From assembly GCA_002733665.1 (NCBI GenBank), contig NVWM01000007.1:46887-110886 (forward strand): a stretch of DNA of 64,000 nt. The letters are read 5' to 3'. This stretch comes from Lutibacter sp. (GTDB taxonomy: Bacteria > Bacteroidota > Bacteroidia > Flavobacteriales > Flavobacteriaceae). The translations under genes were made by a program, and so were the position numbers. Below are positions 32,411 to 41,450 of the stretch, piece after piece. Below the pieces are notes generated by a model that saw only the letters and a list, made by a program, of their open reading frames with translations, searched no databases and was not told the DNA's origin. Within the stretch, counting starts at the first letter, position 1; each line of letters opens with the position of its first letter.

Positions 32411-33584
32411 ATTTGATTTTATAGTTGTTGGAGGTGGAATAGTAGGTCTTGCAACAGCTTATAAATTGCAGTTAAAATTTCCGAAAAAGACTATTGGAAT
32501 TCTTGAAAAAGAATCAAAAATAGGGAAACATCAAACTGGAAGAAATTCAGGAGTTATTCATTCAGGAATTTATTATACACCCAATTCTTATAAAGCGCGA
32601 AACTGTAAGAATGGTCGTGAGCAATTGGTTGCTTTTGCAAAAGAAAATAAAATTAAGCACCAAACTTGCGGAAAGATAATTGTTGCAACAACAGCGTCAG
32701 AAGTTGAAGTTTTAGAGTCGATATATAAAAAAGGTTTACAAAACAAAACACCAAATATTCGTTTTTTATCTCCTGATGAAATCAAAGAAAAAGAACCATA
32801 CATTGTAGGTTTAAAGGCGATTTGGGTACCTACAGCAGGAATCATAGATTATGTAAGTGTATCACAAAAATTTGTTGAATTAATTATTAATATCAATCAG
32901 AAAAGTAAATTAATTACTTCTTGTGAAGTCCAAAAAATTGAACATCAGAAATTAAAAACTTCAAAAGGAGACTTTTATGCTCATAAAATTATTTTCTGTG
33001 CTGGATTGTATTCCGATAGAATGGCAAAGAAAGATTCTGTAAAAACTGACATGAAAATTGTTGGTTTCAGAGGGGATTATTACCGACTTACTGATGCAGC
33101 AAAACATAAAATTAAAAACTTAGTATATCCTGTTCCAGATCCTAAATTTCCATTTTTGGGCGTTCATTTCACACCAATGATTGATGGTAGTGTTGAGTGT
33201 GGACCAAACGCTGTTTTTTCGTTTAAAAGAGAAGGTTATAAAACAACAAGTTTTAGTTTTAGAGATTCCTTTGAAGCATTAACATATAATGGAACTTGGA
33301 AGTTGTTTGCAAGACATTGGCGCAAAGGAATAGAAGAGTATAAGCGCGCTTTTTCTAAACGATTATTTGTTAAAGAATTACATAAAATGATGCCTTCAAT
33401 TACAATGAATGATGTTGTTTTTGCTCGTTCAGGAGTTAGGGCGCAAGCATTGGATAGTAACGGTAATTTAGTTGATGATTTTAAAATTGAGGATAGAGAT
33501 GGTAACATTCATGTATTAAATGCACCATCTCCAGCCGCAACTTCTTGTCTTGCTATTGCTGATGAAATTGTAAACAGAATCTGA
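32400..33584 (+). CDS. lhgO: L-2-hydroxyglutarate oxidase
   Basis: FAD-dependent oxidoreductase of the LhgO/DAO family, 394 residues, oxidising L-2-hydroxyglutarate to 2-oxoglutarate with electrons passed to the respiratory chain. The FAD nucleotide-binding fold is FIVVGGGIVGLATAYKLQ at residues 7-24. HQTGRNSGVIHSGIYYTPNS, VPTAGIIDYVSVS, RGDYYRL and RAQALDSNGNLVDDF follow as in family members. C-terminal HVLNAPSPAATSCLAIA fits the FAD end. It is translationally coupled to the MFS gene and convergent with the TonB receptor gene, ending at the adjacent base. Confidence 0.9.
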   Translation: MSNKFDFIVVGGGIVGLATAYKLQLKFPKKTIGILEKESKIGKHQTGRNSGVIHSGIYYTPNSYKARNCKNGREQLVAFAKENKIKHQTCGKIIVATTASEVEVLESIYKKGLQNKTPNIRFLSPDEIKEKEPYIVGLKAIWVPTAGIIDYVSVSQKFVELIININQKSKLITSCEVQKIEHQKLKTSKGDFYAHKIIFCAGLYSDRMAKKDSVKTDMKIVGFRGDYYRLTDAAKHKIKNLVYPVPDPKFPFLGVHFTPMIDGSVECGPNAVFSFKREGYKTTSFSFRDSFEALTYNGTWKLFARHWRKGIEEYKRAFSKRLFVKELHKMMPSITMNDVVFARSGVRAQALDSNGNLVDDFKIEDRDGNIHVLNAPSPAATSCLAIADEIVNRI

Positions 33585-35816
33585 TTATAAATTGAAATTT
33601 ATTCCAACAACAATATTTCTTCCAATTGCATTGATATTATCGTTTTTTAAACGCGATAAATGTGGAATATATGACTTGTCAAAAAGATTGTTTGCATTTA
33701 GTGATAATTCAAATTTGAAATTATTTATTTTTAGATCTCCACCTAATCCAAAGTTTGCAACAGTGTAACCATCTGAAGTTGTTTCAAAATCACTTACAAT
33801 TTTTTGACTAAATGTATTTGAAACAGTAAACGCAGAATATCCATTTGTCAACCATTTTTTTAAGTTAAACTCAGTTTTTAAAGTTGCACTTAATTTGTTT
33901 GCTGGAATCAACGGAAGAAAATCTCCATTGTCTTGTTTTCCAATTACAGTTTCAAAAGTAGTTTCTAAATGCAACCAATCGATAGGATGTGGATGTAAGT
34001 GAAATCCAATTTCTCCACCATATAATTTTGCATTTTCTTGAGTATAATTATACACTTCTGCACCATCTTCAATTTCACCAGTTGGTGTTAAATATATATA
34101 ATCATTCAACTTATTATAAAATCCGTTTACAAACAATTCTAAGTGTTCATTTTTATATTCCACTGCAATATCAACCTGTAAATTCTGTTCATTATTTAGA
34201 TTATTATTACCTATTTCAAATCTATTTGTACCATGATGTACACCGTTTGAAGTTAATTCGGCTAGATTAGGAGATCTAAAACCTGTTGCTAGGTTTACTC
34301 TTGTAGTGATATTTTCATTGAAGTCAAATTTATAGCCAAGTGATGCTGTAAAATTGCTAAAATTTTTATCGATACTTTCAAATATATGTACTTCATTTTC
34401 ATGTGAAACTTCATGATAAGATGTCTCTATTTTTCTTGTGTCATAACGTATTCCACCTTGAAGAGAACTTTTCTCAAAATCGATTACTGATGTAGCAAAA
34501 AGACCTAAATCATCAATTCTTGCATCAGGAATTAAAATTTCTTCACCCAGATTTTTATTTGTTTGATGCATTCCTTGAGTACCCAATATTATTTCTGTGT
34601 TTTTAAATTTCGGAAAATTATATTTTACATCATAATTGTAGGTTTTGAGTTTCATTCTCAATGCAGGTCCTTCTTCTTCATTGCCATCTTCATGGTGTTC
34701 AAACTCATTTCTATCATTAAAAATATAACCAAAATCAATATCTAAAGTAGAATTTTCCAAAAAAACGTGATTGTGTAAACTTAAGATATGATTGTCAATT
34801 TCTTGATAAGGCTCTTCCAATCTCTTCGATGTAGATTGCTCTTCAATGCCTTCGGTCAAACCAAGATTTGATTTATTGTAATTATATCTTAATTCACTTG
34901 AAATCAATTTGTTATTAAATCTTAAACCACTATTAAAGTTTATTTCATTATATCTAGTATTTGTTACTCGTTCAATTTCAGGAGTTTCATAATCTAAATG
35001 TTCGTTATACGCTCCGCGAACTAAAAATTTCCATTGTTCAAACGATTTTTTAAAACCGATTGTTGTATTTGTACCTCTTGTGTTAGAAAAATATTGTTGT
35101 CCAAAATCACCTTCAAAAGTATCATCATAAGCAAATTTCTCTGGATTAAAGTAGATAACTCCTCCTAAAGCATCTGAACCATACAATAACGATGCAGGAC
35201 CTTTTATTATCTCTACACTTTCAATTCCTGCTTCATTTATTCCAAGACCATGTTCGTCTCCAAACTGTTGATTTTCAAGGCGCACACCTTGAGCGTACAC
35301 TAAAACTCGATTGCCGCTTAAGCCTCTGATAACAGGTTTTCCAATAGATGTTCCTGTAGAGATTTGAGAAACTCCTGCGAACGTTTCTAACCCTTCAATT
35401 AAAGTAGCAACTCCTTTTTGTTTTAAAGATTTTACTTTTGCAAATTCTACCTTCATCACATTGTCAGATTGTAATTTATTAAATGGTGTTGAAATAAGAA
35501 TTTCGTCAATAGTAAAAATAGCTTCTTCTAAAACAACATCAAAGTTTAACTGATTGTTGGTTAAATTTATTGTTTTATGTACTTCTTTAAACCCTATATA
35601 TGTAATAACGATTCTAATCTCACCATTTGGTAAATTATTTAATTCATAGACTCCATTTTCATCAGTTGTAGTACCAATGTGTAAATCTGGAGCGTAAACT
35701 TCAACTCCATATAAAGGTTCATTTTCTATATTTTGTATTTTTCCGGTAATGCTATTTTGAGCATGACCAAATATGCTAAATCCTAAAAAAAATAGGACGA
35801 ATAGTATTTTATTCAT
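33585..35816 (-). CDS. TonB-dependent receptor, probable metal-type
   Basis: A 743-residue outer-membrane receptor. A signal peptide (1-19, cut after FGHAQ) is followed by a carboxypeptidase-D-like domain (about 22-95), the plug (about 115-220, with PVIRGLSGNRVLVYAQGV and IIKGPASLLYGSDALGGVI), and a beta-barrel to the C-terminus. It ends with IVVGINFNL, typical of the last strand. Plug loop QQFGDEHGLG and barrel loop EFEHHEDGNEEEGP are rich in His, Asp and Glu. Such loops recall zinc receptors of the ZnuD type. It lies just after two small exported proteins in the same direction. Metal uptake is an inference. Confidence 0.88.
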   Translation of the reverse strand: MNKILFVLFFLGFSIFGHAQNSITGKIQNIENEPLYGVEVYAPDLHIGTTTDENGVYELNNLPNGEIRIVITYIGFKEVHKTINLTNNQLNFDVVLEEAIFTIDEILISTPFNKLQSDNVMKVEFAKVKSLKQKGVATLIEGLETFAGVSQISTGTSIGKPVIRGLSGNRVLVYAQGVRLENQQFGDEHGLGINEAGIESVEIIKGPASLLYGSDALGGVIYFNPEKFAYDDTFEGDFGQQYFSNTRGTNTTIGFKKSFEQWKFLVRGAYNEHLDYETPEIERVTNTRYNEINFNSGLRFNNKLISSELRYNYNKSNLGLTEGIEEQSTSKRLEEPYQEIDNHILSLHNHVFLENSTLDIDFGYIFNDRNEFEHHEDGNEEEGPALRMKLKTYNYDVKYNFPKFKNTEIILGTQGMHQTNKNLGEEILIPDARIDDLGLFATSVIDFEKSSLQGGIRYDTRKIETSYHEVSHENEVHIFESIDKNFSNFTASLGYKFDFNENITTRVNLATGFRSPNLAELTSNGVHHGTNRFEIGNNNLNNEQNLQVDIAVEYKNEHLELFVNGFYNKLNDYIYLTPTGEIEDGAEVYNYTQENAKLYGGEIGFHLHPHPIDWLHLETTFETVIGKQDNGDFLPLIPANKLSATLKTEFNLKKWLTNGYSAFTVSNTFSQKIVSDFETTSDGYTVANFGLGGDLKINNFKFELSLNANNLFDKSYIPHLSRLKNDNINAIGRNIVVGINFNL

Positions 35817-35855
35817 TGTGTAAGTATTTATTGTTAATAACTGTTTATTAGTCGT

Positions 35856-36182
35856 TTAAGCAATAAATATTGGGGGTCCTCGTGAAGATTTGTAAAGAAG
35901 ATGAATTTCTATATTCTCTTTTTCAAAAAATACAGGAGCATTATCAGTTATAGTTGTTTTGTGTAATGTAAAATGATTGTTGTTAAAAACAGTTGTCGTT
36001 TCTAATAGTACATGGCAAAAACTACAATCAATTTGTTGTGAATGAAGATGCGTTGTTTCTTCAGAACTACAAACAAAATGTTCATGATTTTCTAGTGAAT
36101 GAAAAAACTGAACACCAATTGGACACAGTAGTAAAACAACTGTCCAAATAGAAATTATTTTATGTAAAAAAGTTTTATTCAA
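35856..36182 (-). CDS. Small His/Cys-rich exported protein
   Basis: A 108-residue protein with an N-terminal signal or anchor (residues 10-28) and a mature part rich in His and Cys: FFHSLENHEHFVCSSEE, TTHLHSQQIDCSFCHVLL. The tail is GPPIFIA. The pattern suits a metal-binding or metal-sensing protein and resembles small proteins placed before TonB receptors in Bacteroidota. It is 7 bases downstream of a lipoprotein gene and 39 bases upstream of the receptor, so the three probably form one operon. Confidence 0.7.
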   Translation of the reverse strand: MNKTFLHKIISIWTVVLLLCPIGVQFFHSLENHEHFVCSSEETTHLHSQQIDCSFCHVLLETTTVFNNNHFTLHKTTITDNAPVFFEKENIEIHLLYKSSRGPPIFIA

Positions 36183-36188
36183 GTTTTT

Positions 36189-36566
36189 CTATTCTGCTAA
36201 CAACTTATATACAGTTCCTTTTTGCACATAATTTGAATGTCCAATAACAGCTTCAAAGGTATATGAATTTACCTTAATCCCTGTGATTTTAACATTAATT
36301 AGCTGATTGTCCAAGTCTGTTTTTGGATGTAGCATTTTCAATGTGTAATTGAAACTATTTTTCCAATGTATAGCCAAAGTATCAGTACGATTACCATAAG
36401 TTTCAATTTGTAATGAACCTGTTCTTATGATAACCGTTCTTTGGATTTTCTTTTCTGCTGGAATTTCAAATTTACCAATTTTAAAACTTTCAATATCTAC
36501 CTTTTCTCTTTCCGCACAGGAAGAAATCACTAATATAATTGAAATAAAAAGTATGATTTTTTTCAT
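36189..36566 (-). CDS. Hypothetical lipoprotein in the receptor operon
   Basis: A 125-residue lipoprotein with signal IILFISIILVISSC (cysteine 17). The mature domain includes TVIIRTGSLQIETYGNRTDTLAIHWKNSFNYTLKM-type sequence (kept as residues 45-80) and ITGIKVNSYTFEAVIGHSNYVQKGTVY. No domain is recognised. It starts directly at the purB stop (shared base 36566), so purB may be co-transcribed with it. Confidence 0.72.
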   Translation of the reverse strand: MKKIILFISIILVISSCAEREKVDIESFKIGKFEIPAEKKIQRTVIIRTGSLQIETYGNRTDTLAIHWKNSFNYTLKMLHPKTDLDNQLINVKITGIKVNSYTFEAVIGHSNYVQKGTVYKLLAE

Positions 36567-37909
36567 TAAATCCCTGTATAATTTCCTGGTGTTATTGCTT
36601 TTAATTCCGTTTTTATATTGTCACTTACTTCTAAAGTTTCAATAAAATCTGCTATAGATTTTTGATTGATTTTTTCATTAGTTCTGGTCAATCCTTTCAA
36701 TGCCTCGTAGGGATTTGGATACGCTTCTCTTCTTAATATTGTTTGGATTGCTTCTGCAACAACTGCCCAATTATTTTCAAGATCTTCAGCAAATTTTTCT
36801 TTGTTGATAAGTAATTTATTCAACCCTTTTAAAGTTGATGAAAATGCAATTGCAGTATGCGCCAATGGCACACCAATATTTCTTAATACTGTAGAATCTG
36901 TCAAATCTCTTTGTAATCTTGAAATAGGTAATTTTGCTGATAGATGCTCAAATAAAGCATTTGCAATTCCGAGATTTCCTTCCGAGTTTTCAAAATCTAT
37001 CGGATTTACTTTATGAGGCATGGCAGACGAACCGATTTCCCCTTTTTTAATTTTTTGCTTAAAATAATCTGTAGAAACATATGTCCAAATATCTCTATCT
37101 AAATCGATTAAAATAGTATTGATACGCTTTAATCCGTCAAAAATTCCAGCCAGATGATCATAATGTTCAATTTGTGTCGTTGGAAACGAATGGTGTAACT
37201 CTAAAGTGTTTTGAACAAAATATGTTCCAAAAGCTTTCCAATCATTGTTTGGGTATGCAACTTTGTGCGCATTAAAATTTCCTGTTGCTCCACCAAATTT
37301 TGCTGCATGAGGAATCATTTTCAACATCTTTAATTGCTGATTAATACGCTCTACAAAAACATAAAGTTCTTTACCAAGTCGAGTAGGAGATGCAGGTTGA
37401 CCATGTGTTCTTGCAAGCATAGACACGTCTTTCCATTCATCAGAAAGGTCAGCCAATTTGTTAACTAATTCTTCTAATTGCGGATAATACACATCATTCA
37501 AGGCATCCTTTAATGACAATGGTACTGCAGTGTTATTAATATCTTGCGATGTCAATCCGAAGTGAATAAACTCTTTTGAAGCATCAAGATTTAGTGTTTC
37601 AAACTTTTCTTTAATAAAGTACTCAACAGCTTTTACATCGTGATTGGTTACTTTTTCAATATCCTTTATTTTTTGTGCATCAGTATCTGTAAAATCAGTA
37701 TAAATTTTGCGCAAAGATGGATATAAATTTTTATCAAAATCTGCCAATTGAGGCAATGGAATTTCGCATAGTGCAATAAAATATTCAATTTCTACTTTTA
37801 CGCGATATTGTATCAATGCTTTTTCAGAAAAGTAAGGAGCAAAATTTTCTACTTTACCTCTGTAACGTCCGTCAATAGGAGAAATTGCGTTAAGCGAATT
37901 TAGTGTCAT
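36566..37909 (-). CDS. purB: Adenylosuccinate lyase
   Basis: Converts adenylosuccinate to AMP and SAICAR to AICAR in purine synthesis; cytoplasmic. 447 residues, in the normal range. It starts NAISPIDGRYRGK. The fumarase-superfamily signature is GSSAMPHKVNPIDFE (about residue 290) with the catalytic serine. HGQPASPTRLGKE contains the general acid histidine (about 167), and FIHFGLTSQDINNTA is the substrate loop. A TATTTTTG element is 21 bases upstream of its ATG. Identification is firm. Confidence 0.95.
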   Translation of the reverse strand: MTLNSLNAISPIDGRYRGKVENFAPYFSEKALIQYRVKVEIEYFIALCEIPLPQLADFDKNLYPSLRKIYTDFTDTDAQKIKDIEKVTNHDVKAVEYFIKEKFETLNLDASKEFIHFGLTSQDINNTAVPLSLKDALNDVYYPQLEELVNKLADLSDEWKDVSMLARTHGQPASPTRLGKELYVFVERINQQLKMLKMIPHAAKFGGATGNFNAHKVAYPNNDWKAFGTYFVQNTLELHHSFPTTQIEHYDHLAGIFDGLKRINTILIDLDRDIWTYVSTDYFKQKIKKGEIGSSAMPHKVNPIDFENSEGNLGIANALFEHLSAKLPISRLQRDLTDSTVLRNIGVPLAHTAIAFSSTLKGLNKLLINKEKFAEDLENNWAVVAEAIQTILRREAYPNPYEALKGLTRTNEKINQKSIADFIETLEVSDNIKTELKAITPGNYTGI

Positions 37910-37929
37910 AGTGTATTGTTATAATACTA

Positions 37930-37937
37930 CAAAAATA
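37930..37937 (-). promoter_or_regulatory. Promoter -7 element TATTTTTG for purB
   Basis: TATTTTTG on the minus strand, 20 bases upstream of the ATG at 37909. Confidence 0.55.
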
Positions 37938-37977
37938 CTATTTCGTTATGGATTAAACTACTAAATATTATAAGAGT

Positions 37978-38048
37978 TCTCGACTCCGCTTGAACAGACA
38001 GCATTTCTTTTTTAATAAATTGTCATGTCACATCGAGCGGAGTCGAGA
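37978..38048. repeat. Dispersed hairpin element with 16-base arms
   Basis: TCTCGACTCCGCTTGA (37978-37993) and TCGAGCGGAGTCGAGA (38033-38048) pair with one wobble around a loop of about 39 bases. The arm core CTCGACTCCGCT matches the murB insertion. It lies between purB and the HEAT-like gene. Confidence 0.8.
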
Positions 38049-38074
38049 TGAAAGAATTCTATGCAATCTAAGAA

Positions 38075-38638
38075 TTACTTCAGTCGTTTCAAGATCCTTT
38101 TCCCTCGTGCTTTATATGCAGGACTTCCGTTCATTATTTCTTGTTGGATGATTAATTTTAATTCGTCATGAACCCAATTTTTTTCTTTGCCAAACAAGAA
38201 CAAACTCTCCATTGTATATACTTTAACAGCCACTTTTTGATCAGAAATGAGCCAATCAAATCCTGTTTCAATAATTGTGTCGATATGTTTTTTTGTTAGA
38301 TGTTTTTTTATTTTAGTTTCCTTTTTTGAAGTATAATCTTTGGCAAGGAATTCACAAATTTTAGCAATTGGTCTTGTAGAACTATCAAAGTGTATTTTCG
38401 AAATATTTTCTACGAAATAATTTAAATGTGGAAAGATCCATTCTAATTTTTCTCTCAATACAAATTCCAACACCCAACACGCTCTGATTGAAGTTTTATT
38501 GTTAACCTCAAATGCTATTTTGAGTAAAGGCAAGAATAAATCTTTATTTGATAGTATGTGTTTCGCGTAACGTTCTCGAACATCTCGATACGAACTTATT
38601 TTGGTTTCCAACAATTTTATTAATTCTTGATTTAACAT
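38075..38638 (-). CDS. HEAT-like helical protein next to purB
   Basis: A 187-residue all-helical protein with no signal peptide. The helix pairs KLLETKISSYRDVRERYAKHIL, IAFEVNNKTSIRACWVLEFVL and PIAKICEFLAKDY suggest HEAT or armadillo repeats. The central block TGFDWLISDQKVAVKVYTMESLFLFG is a well-conserved stretch. Related flavobacterial proteins are often labelled adenylosuccinate lyase because they sit beside purB; this protein has no lyase motif. Role unknown, perhaps protein-protein contact. Confidence 0.72.
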   Translation of the reverse strand: MLNQELIKLLETKISSYRDVRERYAKHILSNKDLFLPLLKIAFEVNNKTSIRACWVLEFVLREKLEWIFPHLNYFVENISKIHFDSSTRPIAKICEFLAKDYTSKKETKIKKHLTKKHIDTIIETGFDWLISDQKVAVKVYTMESLFLFGKEKNWVHDELKLIIQQEIMNGSPAYKARGKRILKRLK

Positions 38639-38684
38639 CAGTCAAAAATACTAAAATTATGTATTTTTATGCCTTAATATTTAA

Positions 38685-38777
38685 ATGAAGAAATGAGCAT
38701 GTTCAAAATTTTATCATTTAAATGGACGATTTATTGCGAACAGCATGTGATCATTAAAAAACAATAAAAATAAACAC
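38685..38777 (+). promoter_or_regulatory. Conserved 5' leader element, copy B
   Basis: Directly upstream of the haem-binding-domain gene. It begins ATGAAGAAATGAGCATGTT and holds GAACAGCATGTGATCATT at 38738-38755, 22 bases before the ATG at 38778. CATGT (in GAGCATGT) can pair with GCATG with one wobble. Other copies are at 18716, 30078 and 63269. Confidence 0.7.
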
Positions 38778-39221
38778 ATGAAACGAAAAATTTTACTTTT
38801 CCTGCTAATTATATTTATAGGAATCCAATTTATTCCAGTTGAATTAAATCAATCAGAAATCACTTCGAACAATGACTTTATAGCAGCAACTAATCCATCA
38901 AAAGAAATTGAAACGTTGTTGAAAACGTCTTGTTATGACTGTCATTCTAACAACACTAATTATCCTTGGTATGACAGAGTCGCACCTGTTTCTTTTTGGG
39001 TAAGACAGCATATTGATGAAGCGAAAGATGAGTTAAATTTCTCAGAATGGAATACTTACACTCAGAAAAGAAAAAATCATAAGATTAAAGAAATAATAGA
39101 AGAAACGGAAGAAGGGGAAATGCCTTTAGAGAGTTATTTGATTATGCATGTAGATGCTAAACTATCAATAATACAAATAGAACAATTAAAAAATTGGTTG
39201 GATACAATAAAAGCGGAATGA
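38778..39221 (+). CDS. Haem-binding domain protein, exported
   Basis: A 147-residue exported protein of the haem-binding domain (Haem_bd) group. The N-terminal hydrophobic stretch (residues 4-22) is a signal or anchor. The haem site is the c-type motif CYDCHSNNTNYPWYDRVAP (residues about 52-70), with CxxCH present. SFWVRQHIDEAKDELNFSEW and QIEQLKNWLD are the flanking helices. It probably holds haem in the periplasm or at the outer membrane and may serve electron transfer. It lies directly behind leader copy B. Confidence 0.86.
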   Translation: MKRKILLFLLIIFIGIQFIPVELNQSEITSNNDFIAATNPSKEIETLLKTSCYDCHSNNTNYPWYDRVAPVSFWVRQHIDEAKDELNFSEWNTYTQKRKNHKIKEIIEETEEGEMPLESYLIMHVDAKLSIIQIEQLKNWLDTIKAE

Positions 39222-39254
39222 TTGTTGTTTTAGGATTGTAAAACGAATGATAAT

Positions 39255-39944
39255 ATGAATAAAGTTGCATTAGGTATTTTAAGTTACATCTTTTTATTTG
39301 GGAGTTTATTTGCTCAAGAAAAAATAAACCAAATAAATGCAAAGGGAGAACGCATTGGTGTTTGGAAAAAGTTTTATGAGAATAAGAAGATTCGTTATCA
39401 AGGTCAGTTTGAAAACGGAAAAGAAGTTGGTGTTTTTAAGTATTATTCTCCTGTATCATCAGAATTTCCGATGGTATTAAAAACATTTGAAGTAAATAGT
39501 GGCCAAGCTTTAGTACAACATTTTACTTTAAAAGGTCTGCCTGAAAGTGAAGGGAAGATGAATGGTAAGTTGCGTGTCGGAAAATGGGTATATTATCATA
39601 AAGATGGTAAGGGTATACTTATTGAAGAAAACTATATAAATGATGTTTTAAATGGAGAGTTTAAGGTTTTTTATGAAGATGGTAAGTTAACTAAGTTTGC
39701 ACATTTTAAGAATGGTAAATTGCACGGAAATAGTAAAAAATACAGTCCAAAAAGTATACTTATAGAAGATGTGAACTACGTAAATGGTGAACTTCATGGT
39801 GATGCTGCTTTTTATGAAGATAACGGAAATCTAAAACAAAAAGGGCGCTATGAAGAAGATTTAAAAGTTGGTCCTTGGGAGTTCTTTGAGGATGGTAAAT
39901 TATCTGAAACTAAAGAAATAAAGGTTTGGAAAGAAAAGGAGTAG
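39255..39944 (+). CDS. YwqK-like MORN-repeat protein, exported
   Basis: A 229-residue protein with a signal peptide (1-21, cut after FAQE). It consists of repeated MORN_2-type units such as GVWKKFYENKKIRYQGQFENG, GKWVYYHKDGKG, GEFKVFYEDGKLTKFAHFKNGKLHG and GPWEFFEDGKL. This is the YwqK group sometimes named antitoxin, but no toxin gene is next to it and the exported form argues against that role. It is 33 bases after the haem-binding gene and may share its transcript. Confidence 0.8.
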   Translation: MNKVALGILSYIFLFGSLFAQEKINQINAKGERIGVWKKFYENKKIRYQGQFENGKEVGVFKYYSPVSSEFPMVLKTFEVNSGQALVQHFTLKGLPESEGKMNGKLRVGKWVYYHKDGKGILIEENYINDVLNGEFKVFYEDGKLTKFAHFKNGKLHGNSKKYSPKSILIEDVNYVNGELHGDAAFYEDNGNLKQKGRYEEDLKVGPWEFFEDGKLSETKEIKVWKEKE

Positions 39945-39949
39945 CCAAA

Positions 39950-40678
39950 TTAAGTTTTAATACGAATAACTTTTAATTTATCTAAAACCAACATAATGTA
40001 ATAAGTAATATCAATTTCATGCCATCTTACTCCACCAAAATTAGCTCTTCCACTATGCATATGATGATTATTATGATATCCTTCACCCATCATTAAAAAA
40101 TCAAAAGGTAAAAGATTTTTAGAAGTGTCTTTCACTTTAAAATTTACATAACCATAAATATGAGCAAACCAATTAATAATTACTCCATGAATTGGTGCCA
40201 TAAAAAAGGCTAAAGGTAAAAGTAACCATTGCCACCATTCGTTTGCAAATATTACAAAGAAAATAGTGTAGAATAGCGCCCATGAAAGTCTAGATATATT
40301 TGAACTAGCAAATTTATCAAAACGTTCCCATTGTGGTACATTTTTGGTAAATTTTTCAGGTATTTCAATACGCTTTTTATTAATATCTTGATATGTTTTT
40401 TTTGTTCTCAACATCATAGAAAATATTGAATTATCATATTTTGGTGAATGAGGATCTTTTTCTGTATCTGCATATGCATGGTGCATTCTATGCATTACTC
40501 CATAGCCATAAGCACTCAAATAATTTGAACCTTGGAAAAGCCATGTTAAAAAAAAGCAAACTTTCTCACCAAATTTAGACATTGTAAATGCTTGATGTGC
40601 TGCGTATCTATGTAGAAAAAACGTTTGAAAGAATAGTCCAACGTACCACAATAGTAAAATTAATATTAAAATTTCCAT
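39950..40678 (-). CDS. Acyl-CoA/fatty acid desaturase
   Basis: A membrane di-iron desaturase of 242 residues with the three histidine boxes: HRYAAHQAF (about 28), HRMHHAY (about 70) and GEGYHNNHHMHSG near the C-terminus (about 208). Two transmembrane hairpins surround the boxes. It would introduce a double bond in membrane lipid acyl chains, often delta-9. The ATG at 40678 (MEILIL) gives a better start than the one at 40699. A Crp/Fnr regulator gene lies 60 bases upstream on the same strand and may control it. Confidence 0.85.
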   Translation of the reverse strand: MEILILILLLWYVGLFFQTFFLHRYAAHQAFTMSKFGEKVCFFLTWLFQGSNYLSAYGYGVMHRMHHAYADTEKDPHSPKYDNSIFSMMLRTKKTYQDINKKRIEIPEKFTKNVPQWERFDKFASSNISRLSWALFYTIFFVIFANEWWQWLLLPLAFFMAPIHGVIINWFAHIYGYVNFKVKDTSKNLLPFDFLMMGEGYHNNHHMHSGRANFGGVRWHEIDITYYIMLVLDKLKVIRIKT

Positions 40679-40737
40679 ACTCTTTGTTTTAAAGTGCAAA
40701 GAACATATGTATTGAGTGAAAATAAAATGAACTTAGG

Positions 40738-41310
40738 TTAAGAAATTCGTTTGCGAATCCTACTTAAAGCTTGTGGAGTTACACCAATGTATGATGCAAT
40801 ATATTTAAGAGGAATTTCTCTTATTAGATTTGGTCGTTCAGTAAATAAATTTAAATAACGTTGTTCAGCAGATTCATTTAATAATGATTGTTCTCTTTTA
40901 GATTTTATTAAAAACAGTCTTTCAGAAGAAAAACGCCCAATCATATTACCTATTTGAGTTTGTTGATACACCTCTTGTAAATCATTATAGGTAATACTCC
41001 AAACAATTGTATCAATTAAGGCTTCCAGTCTATATGTAGAAGGTGTTTGGGTTAAAAAAGAATCATATGCACTAACAAATTCATCCTTAAAACAAAAACC
41101 AAAAGTAATCTCTTTCTCTAAGTCTTCTTTGGGAAATAATAAACGAACAATTCCTTTTTCAATAAAAGACAAATAATTTTCAGTTTGCCCATCAATTAGA
41201 AGATTACTTTTTTTAGAAAACTCTCTTTTTTTAAGTTTAGAAGAAAATAGATTCCAATCGTTTTCATCAATTTCAATTGTTTTTTCAAGATATTCTCTGA
41301 TTTGTTTCAT
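40738..41310 (-). CDS. Crp/Fnr family regulator
   Basis: A 190-residue transcription factor. A cyclic-nucleotide-binding-like beta-roll occupies about 15-120 ([50 protein letters not shown]). The C-terminal helix-turn-helix is [24 protein letters not shown]. The cysteine pattern of Fnr is missing, so an iron-sulfur sensor is unlikely. It likely regulates a nearby metabolic gene such as the desaturase; that is only suggested by position. Confidence 0.84.
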   Translation of the reverse strand: MKQIREYLEKTIEIDENDWNLFSSKLKKREFSKKSNLLIDGQTENYLSFIEKGIVRLLFPKEDLEKEITFGFCFKDEFVSAYDSFLTQTPSTYRLEALIDTIVWSITYNDLQEVYQQTQIGNMIGRFSSERLFLIKSKREQSLLNESAEQRYLNLFTERPNLIREIPLKYIASYIGVTPQALSRIRKRIS

Positions 41311-41419
41311 TTAGATGATTACATATTTTTTGTAAAGATAATTATAATATTGAAAATATTTTTTTAAAGCAATAAGGTTTGAGGTGTAATCAATACTTTC
41401 CTAAACTAAAACTTATTAC

Positions 41420-41427
41420 TATCTTTG
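41420..41427 (+). promoter_or_regulatory. Promoter -7 element TATCTTTG for mnmA
   Basis: TATCTTTG fits TAnnTTTG, 23 bases before the ATG at 41451. This fixes the mnmA start downstream of the longer frame from 41379. Confidence 0.65.
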
Positions 41428-41450
41428 CAGTCTTAAATTTTTTAGAACTC

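Noticed and set aside
39255..39944. Toxin-antitoxin system based on the YwqK label
   Set aside because: The protein has a signal peptide and MORN-type repeats, and no toxin-like partner is adjacent.
41379..41450. N-terminal extension of mnmA from 41379
   Set aside because: The promoter element TATCTTTG lies inside the extension, and family members start at [11 protein letters not shown].
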